64,000 nucleotides of DNA, from contig NZ_CABFPH010000015.1 in the NCBI RefSeq assembly GCF_902141845.1, forward strand, positions 16,920-80,919. The letters are read 5' to 3'. The number at the start of each line of letters is the position of its first letter. Within the stretch, counting starts at the first letter, position 1. This document shows positions 55,333-64,000 of this stretch, one piece after another. This DNA comes from Methylobacterium symbioticum. GTDB lineage: Bacteria > Pseudomonadota > Alphaproteobacteria > Rhizobiales > Beijerinckiaceae. Under the pieces are notes generated by a model. That model was not told the DNA's origin. It did not search any database and worked only from the letters and a program-made list of their open reading frames with translations. The translations under genes were made by a program, and so were the position numbers.

Positions 55333-56319
55333 TCACATCTTCGGCTGCTTCGGCTCCAGATGGCCGCCGAAGCCGCGGCGCATGGCGGAGAGCAGCTTGT
55401 CGGCGTAGCTCTCGTGCTCGCGGGAGCGGAAGCGGCGGTAGAGGGCGCTCGAGAGCACGGTGGCCGGCACGGCCTCCTCGACGGCCGCGTTGATGGTCCA
55501 GCGGCCTTCCCCGGAATCCTCCACGAAGCCCGAATAATCCTCCAGATGCTCGTCGCCCGCGAGCGCGCTCGCCGTCAGGTCGAGGAGCCAGGAGGAGACC
55601 ACGCTGCCGCGGCGCCAGACCTCGGCGATGTCACCGAGGTTCAGGTCGTAGCGCCGCGCCTCCGGCAGGTCCTTCGAGCCGGCATGGCGGAGGATGTCGA
55701 ACCCCTCGGCATAGGCCTGCATCAGGCCGTACTCGATGCCGTTGTGGATCATCTTCACGAAATGCCCGGCGCCGCAGGGGCCGGCATGGATGTAGCCGAG
55801 CTCCGCCCGCGGGTCGCGGCCCTCGCGTCCGGGGGTGCGCGGGATCTCGCCCATCCCGGGGGCCAGCGTCCGGAAGATCGGGTCGAGCCGGTCGACGGCC
55901 TCCGTATCGCCGCCGATCATCATGCAGTAGCCGCGCTCCAGGCCCCAGACGCCGCCGGAGGTGCCCACATCGACGTAGTGGATGCCCTTGGGCCGCAGCT
56001 CCGCGGCGCGGCGCACATCGTCGCCGTAGAAGGAGTTGCCGCCGTCGATGATGGTGTCGTCGGCCTGCATCAGGCCGGAGAGCGCCGCCACCGTCTCCTC
56101 GGTGATGGCGCCCGCCGGCAGCATCCCCCAGGCGGCGCGCGGCGCCGCCAGCTCGGCGACGAGATCCTCCAGGCTGTCGGCGCGGGTGGCGCCCGCCTCG
56201 ACGAGGGCCGCCACCGCCTTCGGGTCGCGGTCGTAGACCACGGCCGTGTGCCCATCCTTCAGCAGGCGGCGGACGATGTTGCCGCCCATCCGGCCGAGAC
56301 CGATCATGCCGAGTTGCAT
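55333..56319 (-). CDS. gnd: 6-phosphogluconate dehydrogenase (decarboxylating), short form
   Basis: This 328-residue enzyme oxidises 6-phosphogluconate to ribulose 5-phosphate. [16 protein letters not shown] is the Rossmann loop, [10 protein letters not shown] binds substrate, and [19 protein letters not shown] contains the catalytic Lys. The length is that of the short GndA-type form (about 300-330 residues) rather than the 470-residue form; such enzymes often prefer NAD+, and YDRDPKAV after strand beta2, with Asp, agrees with this. Confidence 0.93.
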   Translation of the reverse strand: MQLGMIGLGRMGGNIVRRLLKDGHTAVVYDRDPKAVAALVEAGATRADSLEDLVAELAAPRAAWGMLPAGAITEETVAALSGLMQADDTIIDGGNSFYGDDVRRAAELRPKGIHYVDVGTSGGVWGLERGYCMMIGGDTEAVDRLDPIFRTLAPGMGEIPRTPGREGRDPRAELGYIHAGPCGAGHFVKMIHNGIEYGLMQAYAEGFDILRHAGSKDLPEARRYDLNLGDIAEVWRRGSVVSSWLLDLTASALAGDEHLEDYSGFVEDSGEGRWTINAAVEEAVPATVLSSALYRRFRSREHESYADKLLSAMRRGFGGHLEPKQPKM

Positions 56320-56376
56320 CGCTGCCCTTCCTTACAGATCGCCCCCGCGAAACCGTTCAGGCCTGCCGTCTGCCGC

Positions 56377-59223
56377 TCAGCCCACGGCCGCCTTCAGCGC
56401 AGCGGCAACGCGCGTCAGCCCGGCCTCGAGGTCGCCCGTGATGTGGACCCTGAGCGCCCGGCGCCCGCGCTCGGCCAGCACGGCGAAGTCGCCGCGCGCC
56501 TGCGCCGCGACCACGGTGGCGAAGCCGAGCTTGCGGCCGGGGATGGCGAGGTCGGCGGTGGGGTCGGCCGTGATCTGGACGAAGACGCCGGTATCGGGCC
56601 CGCCCTTGTAGGCCTGGCCGGTGGAGTGCAGGAAGCGCGGACCGAATTCGAGGCAGGTCGCCACGTGGCGGGCGTCGCGCACCGCGAGGCGCGCCTCCTG
56701 AAGCACCGCCTGATGGTCCGCATCGCGCGGCACATAGGCGAGGAGCGCGAGGTAGTCGCCGGCCTTGATCCGGCCGAGATGGGCCTTGAGCGCCGCCTCC
56801 AGCCCCTCGCCCGCCTGCGGCAGGGCCTCGGCATTGGCCGGGTCGGCGTAGAGCGCCACCGTCTCGTCGGTGAAGACCGGCGTCTCGGCAGGCAGGGCGC
56901 CGCTCGCCTCGGCCGCCGCGAACAGCTTCTTCGTCTCGACCTTGCTGGCCTCCACGTCCGGCTGGTCGAACGGGTTGATGCCGATCACCGCGCCCGCCAC
57001 CGCGGTGGCCATCTCGAAGCGGAAGAATTCCTGCGGCAGCTGCTCGACCGTCTCCAGGCCGATGCGCACCACCGGATGGCCTTCCCGCTCCAGGGCGCGC
57101 AGGGCCTCGTCCTGCGCCTCCACCGCGTGCCGCGCCAGACGGAGATAGACGAAGACGCGGTCGTGGCCGTAGGCCGCCGGCACGTCCACGGGCTCGCCGT
57201 CGATCGGGATCAGGCCCTTGCCCTGCTTGCCGGTCGATTCGGCGATGAGCTGCTCGGCCCAGCCGCCGAAGCTCGCGATATCGGGCGAGGCCACCAGGGT
57301 GACCTTGTCGCGGCCCTGGAGCGCGGCGGCGCCGAGGAAGGCGCCGAGGCGCACGCCCGGATTCTCGGAGGGCGGCACCGCCGGTCCGCAGGAGCGCACC
57401 ATGGCGCGGGCGCAGTCGAGGAACTCGGCGATGTCGATGCCGATGGCCGCCGCCGGCACCAGCCCGAAGGCCGAGAGCACCGAGTAGCGCCCGCCGATCT
57501 GCGGCACGCCGAAGAAGATCTTCTCGAAGCCGTCGTCCCGCGCCGCCGTTTCCATGGCGGAGCCCGGATCGGTGATCGCGACGAAGTGCGAGCCCGCCTT
57601 CGCGCCGACCACCTCTTTCATCCGGCCGAGGAAGTAGTCGCGGAAGACGTTGGGCTCCAGCGTAGAGCCGGACTTCGAGGCCACGATGAACAAGGTGTTC
57701 GGCAGATCGATCGCCGCCTCGACGGCGCGGACCTCGTCCGGATGGGTCGAATCGAGAATGCGGAGCTTCGGGAATCCCTCGCGGCTGCCGAAGGTGAGGC
57801 TCAGCACCTCCGGCCCGAGGCTGGACCCGCCCATCCCGAGCACCACCGCGTCGCGGAAGCCGCGGGCCTTCACCCAATCCGCGAAGGCGGCGTAGTCGGC
57901 GGCCTTCGCCCGCTCGTCCTCGACGATGCGGAGCCAGCCGAGCCAGCGATCCTCGTCGGCATCCGACCAGACGGTCTTGTCATGCGCCCAGAGCCGGCGG
58001 ATCGCGCCGCTCGCGCGCCAGGACTCGACCACCTCCGCGGTCTTCTTCTCCAGATCCTCCGCGCTCGCGAAGCTCTGGCTGTTCAGCCGGTGCCCGAGGA
58101 GCGCGGCGCGCTTGCCGGCGACCGCGCCGAGCAGCTTGTCGGCGGCGTCGATGAAGAGCTGGACGCCCTCCTCGACGAGCTGGCGGGCGACCGCCTCGAT
58201 GTCGATGCCGGCCTTGGCGAGGGCGTTCATCACGGCGCGGGCCCCGTCGAGGTCTTCCTCGATGGTGGGACGGACCTGCCCGTGGTCGCGGAAGGCGTCC
58301 ATGGTGGCCGGCGGCATGGTGTTGACGGTGTTCGGCCCGATCAGCTCCTCGACGTAGAGCACGTCGGAATAGGCCTTGTTCTTGGTGCCCGTGGAGGCCC
58401 AGAGCAGGCGCTGCGCCTTGGCGCCCTTCTCCCGGAGGGCCTGCCAGGCCGGTTCGGCGAAGATCGCCTTGTAGCTCTGATAGGCGAGCTTGGCGTTGGC
58501 GATCGCGACCTTGCCCTTCAGGGATTCGAGCGCCGCCTTGGCCACGGGGTCGTTCAGCGTCGCGGCCTTCTCGTCGATCAGCTTGTCGACCAGGCTGTCG
58601 ATGCGGCTGATGAAGAAGCTCGCCACGCTCGCGATCCGCGAGACGTCGTGGCCGGCCTTCGCGCGCTCCGCGAGCCCCTCGACGAAGGCGCGGGCGACCT
58701 TCTCGTATTCCCCTTGCGAGAAGAGCAGGGTGACGTTGATCGAGATGCCCTCGGCGGTGAGCTGGCGGATCGCCGGGATGCCCTCCGGGGTGGCGGGCAC
58801 CTTCACCATCAGGTTGTCGCGCTGGACCATGCCGTGCAGGCGGCGCGCCTCGGCCAGCGTCGCCTCGGTGTCGAGGGCGAGGTAGGGCGAGACCTCGAGG
58901 CTCACATAGCCGTCCGCGCCGTCGCTCGCCTCGTAGACCGGGCGCAGCACGTCGGCCGCGTTCTGGATATCCTCGACGGCAAGGCCCTCGTAGAGATCGA
59001 TGACGCGGGAATCCCCGCCCTCCATCACGCGCTTCAGGCTGGCATCGTACTCGTCCGAGTGGCCGATCGCCTTCTCGAAGATCGCCGGGTTCGAGGTGAC
59101 GCCGCGCAGGCCGTCCCCTTCCACCAGCGCCTTCAGTTCGCCCTTCTCGATGAAGCCGCGCGCCACGAAATCGAGCCAGACCGCCTGATCCTGTTCGTCG
59201 TGCAGGGCCTTGAGCGCGTTCAT
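56377..59223 (-). CDS. tal-pgi: bifunctional transaldolase/glucose-6-phosphate isomerase
   Basis: This 948-residue protein fuses two sugar-phosphate enzymes. Residues 1 to about 360 are transaldolase: GVTSNPAIFEKAI and NLMVKVPATPEGIPAI with the Schiff-base Lys141. From about 380 on it is glucose-6-phosphate isomerase: VVLGMGGSSLGPEV, FIVASKSGSTLEPNVF and the C-terminal PGI domain. The fusion occurs in several alphaproteobacteria, actinobacteria and cyanobacteria. It lies between tkt (128 bp upstream) and gnd (57 bp downstream) on the same strand. Confidence 0.94.
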   Translation of the reverse strand: MNALKALHDEQDQAVWLDFVARGFIEKGELKALVEGDGLRGVTSNPAIFEKAIGHSDEYDASLKRVMEGGDSRVIDLYEGLAVEDIQNAADVLRPVYEASDGADGYVSLEVSPYLALDTEATLAEARRLHGMVQRDNLMVKVPATPEGIPAIRQLTAEGISINVTLLFSQGEYEKVARAFVEGLAERAKAGHDVSRIASVASFFISRIDSLVDKLIDEKAATLNDPVAKAALESLKGKVAIANAKLAYQSYKAIFAEPAWQALREKGAKAQRLLWASTGTKNKAYSDVLYVEELIGPNTVNTMPPATMDAFRDHGQVRPTIEEDLDGARAVMNALAKAGIDIEAVARQLVEEGVQLFIDAADKLLGAVAGKRAALLGHRLNSQSFASAEDLEKKTAEVVESWRASGAIRRLWAHDKTVWSDADEDRWLGWLRIVEDERAKAADYAAFADWVKARGFRDAVVLGMGGSSLGPEVLSLTFGSREGFPKLRILDSTHPDEVRAVEAAIDLPNTLFIVASKSGSTLEPNVFRDYFLGRMKEVVGAKAGSHFVAITDPGSAMETAARDDGFEKIFFGVPQIGGRYSVLSAFGLVPAAAIGIDIAEFLDCARAMVRSCGPAVPPSENPGVRLGAFLGAAALQGRDKVTLVASPDIASFGGWAEQLIAESTGKQGKGLIPIDGEPVDVPAAYGHDRVFVYLRLARHAVEAQDEALRALEREGHPVVRIGLETVEQLPQEFFRFEMATAVAGAVIGINPFDQPDVEASKVETKKLFAAAEASGALPAETPVFTDETVALYADPANAEALPQAGEGLEAALKAHLGRIKAGDYLALLAYVPRDADHQAVLQEARLAVRDARHVATCLEFGPRFLHSTGQAYKGGPDTGVFVQITADPTADLAIPGRKLGFATVVAAQARGDFAVLAERGRRALRVHITGDLEAGLTRVAAALKAAVG

Positions 59224-59351
59224 GTCGATCCCTCGGGAAGCTTGGGAGACGGCCCGCATCACGGCGGGCCGCCCCGGAGGTGTTCAGGGACGATGTAGGG
59301 GCGCCGGTCGCCCGCTCCCATGGGTGACCGGCCGATCCCGGCGACTTCGGC

Positions 59352-61427
59352 CTACTTCTTGTGCTTGGCGATCTGGTCGCGGGCAGCCTGGAGCACCTTG
59401 TCCGGGGTGAAGCCGAACTTCGTCTGCAGGTCCTTGATCGGCGCCGAGGCGCCGAAGGTGTGCATGCCGATGATGGCACCCGACGAGCCCGCGTAGCGGT
59501 CCCAGCCGATGACCGAGCCCTGCTCGACGGCGACGCGCGCCAGCACCTCCGGCGGGAGCACGCTGTTGCGGTAGGCCTCGTCCTGCCGCTCGAACAGGTC
59601 CCAGGAGGGCATCGAGACGACGCGGGCCTTCACGCCCTCGCCCTTGAGCGCCTCGTAGGCGCCGACGCAGAGCTGCACCTCGGAGCCGGTGCCGATCAGG
59701 ATCACCTCCGGCGTGCCCTCGCAATCGGCGAGCACGTAGGCGCCCTTCGCGGTGCCCGCGGCCGAGCCGTAGGTCGTGCGGTCGAGGGTCGGCAGCGGCT
59801 GGCGCGAGAGCGCGAGCACGGCCGGCTGGTTCCGCAGCGTGAAGATCACGCGGTAGGCCTCGGCCACCTCGTTGGCGTCGGCCGGGCGGATCGTCACGAG
59901 GCCCGGGATCGCGCGCAGGGAGAGGATCTGCTCGACGGGCTGGTGGGTCGGTCCGTCCTCGCCCACGCCGATCGAGTCGTGGGTGAAGATGTGGAAGACC
60001 GGCAGCTCCATCAGCGAGGCGAGCCGGATCGGCGGGCGCATGTAGTCGGCGAAGACCAGGAAGGTCGCGCCGTAGGCCCGCAGGCCCACGAGGCCGAGGC
60101 CGTTCACGATCGAGCCCATCGCGTGCTCGCGCACGCCGAAATGGATGTTGCGCCCGCCCGGCTCGAAGGGGGTCAGCGAGCCGGCCCCCTCGAAGGTGAG
60201 GTTCGACTTGTTGGACGGCGCGAGATCGGCCGAGCCGCCGAGGAGGAAGGGCACGTGCTGCGCGATGGCGTTGAGCACCTTGCCCGAGGATTCGCGGGTG
60301 GCGAGTCCCTTGGCGTCGGCCTCGAAGACCGGGATGTCCTTGTCCCAGCCCTCCGGCAGGCGGCCCTCGAAGAAGGCGTCCAGATCCTCGGCGTGCTGGG
60401 CATCGGCCTCCTTGGCGGCCTTGAGGAAGCCCTGCCACTGGTCGTGCAAAGCCGCGCCGCGCTTGCCGATGCCGTCGCGGAAGACCTCCTTCACGCCGTC
60501 GGGCACCAGGAACTGCGCGTCCTCGGGCCAGCCATAGGCGCGCTTGGCGCCCTTCACCTCGTCCTCGCCGAGGGCGTCCGAATGGGCCTTGGCGGTGCCC
60601 TGCTTCTTCGGGGCGCCGTAGCCGATCACCGAGTTGACGACGATCAGCGTCGGCCGGTCGCCCGATTGCAGGAAGGTCTCGATCGCGGCCGAGATCGCGT
60701 GGACGTCGTTGGCATCGGCGACGCGCAGCACCTGCCAGCCATAGGCCAGGAAGCGGGTCGCGACCTCCTCGCCGAAGGCGAGTTCGGTATGGCCCTCGAT
60801 GGTGATGGTGTTGTTGTCGTAGATCCAGCACAGGTTCGACAGGCGCAGATGGCCGGCGATGGAGGCGGCCTCGGAGGCGACGCCCTCCATCAGGTCGCCG
60901 TCCGAGCAGATCGCGTAGACGTTGTAGTCGAAGAGCGGCAGGCCCTCGCGGTTCAGGCGCTCGCCGAGGAAGCGGCCGCCCATCGCCATGCCGACGGAGT
61001 TCGCCACACCCTGGCCGAGGGGGCCGGTGGTGGTCTCGACGCCGGTGGTGAAGTGGTACTCGGGATGGCCCGGCGTGCGGCTGTCGAGCTGGCGGAACTT
61101 CTTGATGTCGTCGAGTGTGACGGCCGGGGCGTTGCCGCCGTCCTTCTCCGCCACCTCGGCGAGGTGGAGGAGGGCGTAGAGCAGCATCGAGGCATGGCCG
61201 GCCGAGAGCACGAACCGGTCGCGGTTCGGCCAGTGCGGGTGCGCCGGATCGTAGCGCAGGTAGCGGTTCCACAGGGTGTAGGCGACGGGCGCGAGGGCCA
61301 TCGGTGCGCCGGCATGGCCGGAATTGGCCTTCTGCACGGCGTCGATGGCGAGCGTGCGGATCGTGTCGACCGCCAGCTTCTCCGTCTCGCCGAGGGCCGC
61401 CTTCGCGACCGTGTCTGCTCCGCTCAT
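59352..61427 (-). CDS. tkt: transketolase
   Basis: This 691-residue thiamine-diphosphate enzyme has GHAGAPMALAPVAYTLW near the N-terminus, the TPP-binding CSDGDLMEGVASEA...NLCWIYDNN, and the C-terminal pyrimidine domain with FGVREHAMGSIVNGLG. It links the non-oxidative pentose phosphate pathway; in serine-cycle methylotrophs it is not the main C1 assimilation route. I chose ATG 61427; the upstream open frame enters the tandem repeat. It is the first gene of tkt-tal/pgi-gnd-pgl. Confidence 0.95.
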   Translation of the reverse strand: MSGADTVAKAALGETEKLAVDTIRTLAIDAVQKANSGHAGAPMALAPVAYTLWNRYLRYDPAHPHWPNRDRFVLSAGHASMLLYALLHLAEVAEKDGGNAPAVTLDDIKKFRQLDSRTPGHPEYHFTTGVETTTGPLGQGVANSVGMAMGGRFLGERLNREGLPLFDYNVYAICSDGDLMEGVASEAASIAGHLRLSNLCWIYDNNTITIEGHTELAFGEEVATRFLAYGWQVLRVADANDVHAISAAIETFLQSGDRPTLIVVNSVIGYGAPKKQGTAKAHSDALGEDEVKGAKRAYGWPEDAQFLVPDGVKEVFRDGIGKRGAALHDQWQGFLKAAKEADAQHAEDLDAFFEGRLPEGWDKDIPVFEADAKGLATRESSGKVLNAIAQHVPFLLGGSADLAPSNKSNLTFEGAGSLTPFEPGGRNIHFGVREHAMGSIVNGLGLVGLRAYGATFLVFADYMRPPIRLASLMELPVFHIFTHDSIGVGEDGPTHQPVEQILSLRAIPGLVTIRPADANEVAEAYRVIFTLRNQPAVLALSRQPLPTLDRTTYGSAAGTAKGAYVLADCEGTPEVILIGTGSEVQLCVGAYEALKGEGVKARVVSMPSWDLFERQDEAYRNSVLPPEVLARVAVEQGSVIGWDRYAGSSGAIIGMHTFGASAPIKDLQTKFGFTPDKVLQAARDQIAKHKK

Positions 61428-61462
61428 CGTGATCTCGTCTCTCTGTTCCGGAGGCGTGGCGC

Positions 61463-61666
61463 CGTTCCCGACCGCTCGGCGATCGCGGACGGCTCCAGGC
61501 CTCTGCATCTGACGCGCTCCCTCACGCCGAACCGGCGTTCGCCTCGGCGGAGAGCGCTCTAGAGCCGTTCCCGATCGCGTTGCAATCGTGATCGGCTCCA
61601 CGTCGTTGTTTTGGCGCGCCCTCTCTCACCGAACCGGTATCCACTTCGGCGGAGAGCGCTCTAGAG
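61463..61666 (-). repeat. tandem repeat of about 101-103 bp, two copies
   Basis: On the minus strand unit 1 (61666-61566) and unit 2 (61565-61463) both begin GCTCTAGAGCGCTCTCCGCC, then AACGCCGGTTCGG or its variant, and end in TCGGGAACG. Unit 2 is more diverged in its second half. The first base of unit 1 lies inside the GH15 reading frame end. Confidence 0.85.
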
Positions 61667-63562
61667 CGCCGCCGCGGCGGCGATGCGCGCCGTCGCCGCG
61701 GGGTCCCGGGCCGGCCCCGGGTCGTCGCCCCCGCTACGTTCCTTCGCGGGGCCTTCCGTGCGGCTGTAATTGAGGATGGTGTTGACGAGCGCAACGTGGG
61801 TGAACGCTTGCGGGAAGTTGCCCACCATGCGCTGGGCGGAGACGTCGTACTCCTCGGAGACCAGTCCGACGTCGTTGCAGATGCCGATCAGCCGCTCGAT
61901 CAGCGCGCGCGCCTCTTCCCGCCGGCCGAGGCCGATCAGGTTATCCGCGTACCAGAAACTGCAGGGCAGGAAGGCGCCTTCGCCACCGGGCAGGCCGTCC
62001 GTGGTCTGGTCGTGAGTCTCGTAGCGCAGGATGAAGCCGTCGCGCATCAGCCGGCGGCCGATCGCCTCCACGGTGCCGACCACGCGCGGGTCGTCCTGCG
62101 GCAGGAAGCCCATATGGGCGGCGAGGAGCAGGCTCGCATCGAGATCTTTCGAGCCGTAGAACTGCACGAAGCTGTTCTGCTCGGCATCGAAGCCCTTGGC
62201 GCAGACCTCGGCATGGATCTCGTCGCGGGTGGCGCGCCAGGCGGCAAGCGGCGGCTCGGGCAGGGCACGCCCGCCATGGCGATGGGTGGACACCCCCGAT
62301 TCGAGGATCTGCTCCCAGCTGCGGATGGCGCGGTCGTAGGCGACCCAGGCCATGATCTTCGAGTGCACGAAGTGCTTGCGCCCGCCGCGCACCTCCCAGA
62401 TGCCCTCGTCGGGCTCGCGCCAAGCGCGGTCGAGATGGTTCATCAGCGCGCGGCCGACGCGGAACCCCTCCCGGTCCTCCGGCATGCCGCGCTGGCGGGC
62501 CTGATAGAGGGCGTCGAAGACCTCGCCGTAGACGTCGAGCTGGAACTGGCTCACCGCCGCATTGCCGACCCGCACCGGCCGCGCGCCCTCGTAGCCCGGC
62601 AGCCAGTCGAGCTCGATCTCGGGCAGCAGGCGCTCGCCGGCGATGCCGTAGAGGATATGCGCCTGCTCGGGATTGCCGGCCACCGCCCGGGTCAGCCAGT
62701 CGCGCCAAGCGCGGGCCTCGTCGATATAGCCGGAATCCATCAGCGCCAGCAGCGTGAAGGTCGAGTCGCGCAGCCAGCAGAAGCGGTAATCCCAGTTGCG
62801 CACGCCGCCGAGCTGCTCGGGCAGCGAGGTGGTCGGCGCGGCCACGATCCCGCCGGTCGGGCGGTAGATCAGCGCCTTGAGGGTGAGGAGCGAACGCTTC
62901 AGGATGTCGTCCCAGGGCGTGCCCGTCGCGCAATGGTCCGACCAGTCGCGCCAGGCCCGGTCGGTGGCGGCGAGCACCCGGCGCGGCTCGATCGGCGGCG
63001 GATCGTCCTCGTGCGAGGCGCCGTAGCTGAGCACGAAGCGGGCGGTCTCGCCGGCATGCACCGTGAACTCGGAGACCGTGGTCTGGGCCTTCGAGCCGTG
63101 GAGCGGCACGTTGGTGCGCAGCACCACCTTGTGGGGCCCCGAGATCATGCGCAGGTCCTCGAGCTCGCTGCGCGAGACCCAGGGCACGGCCGAGCCGTAA
63201 TCGAAGCGCACCGCGATCTCCATCCGCATGGCGACGCGCCCGGACAGGCCCTCCACCATGCGAATCAGGTGCGAGCCGTCGCCGGCCGGCATGAAGTCGG
63301 TGACCCGGACCTCGCCCTCGCGGGTGCGGTGGCAGGTCTCCAGGATCAGGGTGCCGTCGCGATAGGCCCGCCGCGTCTCGGCATGGTCCGAGACCGGCCC
63401 GAGCTGCCAGAAGCCGTGCTCCTCGGTGCCGAGCAGGCCCGCGAACAGCGCGGAGGCGTCGAAGCGGGGGAAGCAGAGCCAGTCGACGCTGCCGGCGCGG
63501 CTGATCAGAGCCGCGGTGCGCCCGTCGCCGACGAGCGCGTAATCCTCGATGCGAGCCGCCAT
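61661..63562 (-). CDS. glycoside hydrolase family 15 protein (glucoamylase/trehalase-like)
   Basis: This 633-residue enzyme has the N-terminal beta domain (IEDYALVGDGRTAALISRAGSVDWLCFPRFD) and the (alpha/alpha)6 barrel of GH15, with GGVRNWDYRFCWLRDSTFTL and QFQLDVYGEVFDAL. These motifs match the mycobacterial-type trehalase/glucoamylase group. No signal peptide is present, so it acts in the cytoplasm, probably on trehalose or maltodextrins. The TAG stop is provided by the tandem repeat that follows. Upstream of tkt by 233 bp, it may add glucose to the pathway encoded next. Confidence 0.9.
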   Translation of the reverse strand: MAARIEDYALVGDGRTAALISRAGSVDWLCFPRFDASALFAGLLGTEEHGFWQLGPVSDHAETRRAYRDGTLILETCHRTREGEVRVTDFMPAGDGSHLIRMVEGLSGRVAMRMEIAVRFDYGSAVPWVSRSELEDLRMISGPHKVVLRTNVPLHGSKAQTTVSEFTVHAGETARFVLSYGASHEDDPPPIEPRRVLAATDRAWRDWSDHCATGTPWDDILKRSLLTLKALIYRPTGGIVAAPTTSLPEQLGGVRNWDYRFCWLRDSTFTLLALMDSGYIDEARAWRDWLTRAVAGNPEQAHILYGIAGERLLPEIELDWLPGYEGARPVRVGNAAVSQFQLDVYGEVFDALYQARQRGMPEDREGFRVGRALMNHLDRAWREPDEGIWEVRGGRKHFVHSKIMAWVAYDRAIRSWEQILESGVSTHRHGGRALPEPPLAAWRATRDEIHAEVCAKGFDAEQNSFVQFYGSKDLDASLLLAAHMGFLPQDDPRVVGTVEAIGRRLMRDGFILRYETHDQTTDGLPGGEGAFLPCSFWYADNLIGLGRREEARALIERLIGICNDVGLVSEEYDVSAQRMVGNFPQAFTHVALVNTILNYSRTEGPAKERSGGDDPGPARDPAATARIAAAAAL

Positions 63563-63689
63563 GCCCTGGAATCCGTGGCGGTGGGCGCGGGCGGCGCCCT
63601 CCGATGCGCTGCACCTAGGACGGCAGGCCGCCCGGGTCCAGAGGGGGCGCGGCGCTCGGCAGACCTCCCGGCGCGTCCGGCCGTCAGGC

Positions 63690-63929
63690 TCAGCGCATCG
63701 CCTCGACCAGCACCGAGACCGAGCCGCGGACGGTGCCGCCCACCGTGCCGGTCACCGCGGCGGCGCGGTCGCGCACGTAGCGCGTCGCCTCGTCCATCGC
63801 CCGCCCGGCGGCGCGCGCGGCCGGGGCGGCGTAGGGCAGGGCGAGGTCGGGCAGGGGGCGGCCGCGGGGGGGGGGGGGACGGCCGGGCGTGGTTTTGCGG
63901 GCGTCGTGTGTGGCGGGGCGGGCGGCCAC
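63690..63929 (-). CDS. doubtful ORF, possible C-terminal part of a hypothetical protein
   Basis: The last 45 residues (PYAAPAARAAGRAMDEATRY, VRDRAAAVTGTVGGTVRG, SVSVLVEAMR) look protein-like and helical. Upstream the frame crosses a 13-G run (63866-63878) and becomes Arg/Pro-rich, so the true N-terminus may lie in another frame. No ribosome-binding site was found. It is probably a real short gene whose start is not resolved. Confidence 0.35.
   Translation of the reverse strand: MAARPATHDARKTTPGRPPPPRGRPLPDLALPYAAPAARAAGRAMDEATRYVRDRAAAVTGTVGGTVRGSVSVLVEAMR
63866..63878. repeat. poly-G homopolymer, 13 bases
   Basis: A run of 13 G lies in a stretch rich in G. It falls inside the reading frame of the doubtful ORF 63690-63929. 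It may be a real simple repeat or a length error in the assembly. Confidence 0.9.
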
Positions 63930-64000
63930 CTGCGGGGCGGAGGGGCCCCCGCCCCGGCCCCGCTGAGATTGTCCTGGGGGGAGGCTAGAGGTCCACGCCC

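Noticed and set aside
55210..59298. 1362-codon open frame on the plus strand
   Set aside because: It is antisense to pgl, gnd and tal-pgi, which have intact family motifs; its translation is rich in Arg, Gly and His with no domain, as expected from GC-rich shadow frames.

Overview
The window is GC-rich alphaproteobacterial chromosome, most likely Methylobacterium/Methylorubrum or a close Hyphomicrobiales relative. The best clue is a methylotrophy-type locus at 47.9-49.9 kb: a HisA-like barrel protein divergent from an ASKHA-fold protein of the tetrahydromethanopterin/methanofuran-linked C1 family. A fused transaldolase/glucose-6-phosphate isomerase, the actP-yjcH-acs acetate set, cytochrome c / kdsB / pheA neighbours and many GC-rich intergenic palindromes fit the same group. 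I saw no tRNA, rRNA, CRISPR array, insertion sequence, phage or integrase. Almost all of the window is ordinary core chromosome. The genus call is inference from gene content, not from a database search.

Layout. 0-8 kb: a 5'-truncated methyltransferase, a secreted protein, an alpha/beta hydrolase, and a minus-strand unit of two translationally coupled peptide-type binding proteins plus a YejB-like permease but no second permease or ATPase, then a PAS protein. 8-16 kb: map, a GNAT acetyltransferase, a membrane cytochrome c divergent from kdsB-pheA, galM and an MsbA-type exporter. 16-24 kb: a Spy-like protein divergent from a ZnuA-like zinc-binding protein with a Zur-like palindrome, a long non-coding stretch, a heparinase II/III-like gene, purH, and an MHS-family transporter. 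24-32 kb: yjcH-actP, acs, a P1 peptidase, a secreted protein and a HerA-like ATPase. 32-41 kb: cysC, a CynX-like transporter and the conserved miaB-phoH-ybeY-corC-lnt block with a small lipoprotein. 41-50 kb: plsC, rimI-tsaB, a NifU-domain protein, rplS, a nucleotidyltransferase, a lytic transglycosylase, leuD and the C1-cofactor locus. 50-54 kb: a 43-residue membrane protein with a YciA thioesterase, a chemoreceptor, an HD-GYP protein and a small membrane protein. 54-64 kb: a sugar-phosphate block pgl, gnd, tal-pgi and tkt with a GH15 glycosidase upstream, and a doubtful ORF beside a 13-G run.

How the genes work together. tkt, tal-pgi, gnd and pgl lie head to tail and cover most of the pentose phosphate pathway; glucose-6-phosphate dehydrogenase is not here. 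acs with actP-yjcH handles acetate uptake and activation. The miaB-phoH-ybeY-corC-lnt set joins RNA maturation and envelope functions.

The most unusual material is intergenic. A two-hairpin element of about 165-172 bp occurs in two distant copies (18535-18698 minus, 41185-41356 plus) with conserved blocks and a compensatory base-pair change. A second short repeat also shows compensatory stems (17933-17994 and 40919-40975). Five hairpins sit inside one outer stem at 9835-10094. A 101-103-bp tandem repeat supplies the stop codon of the GH15 gene.
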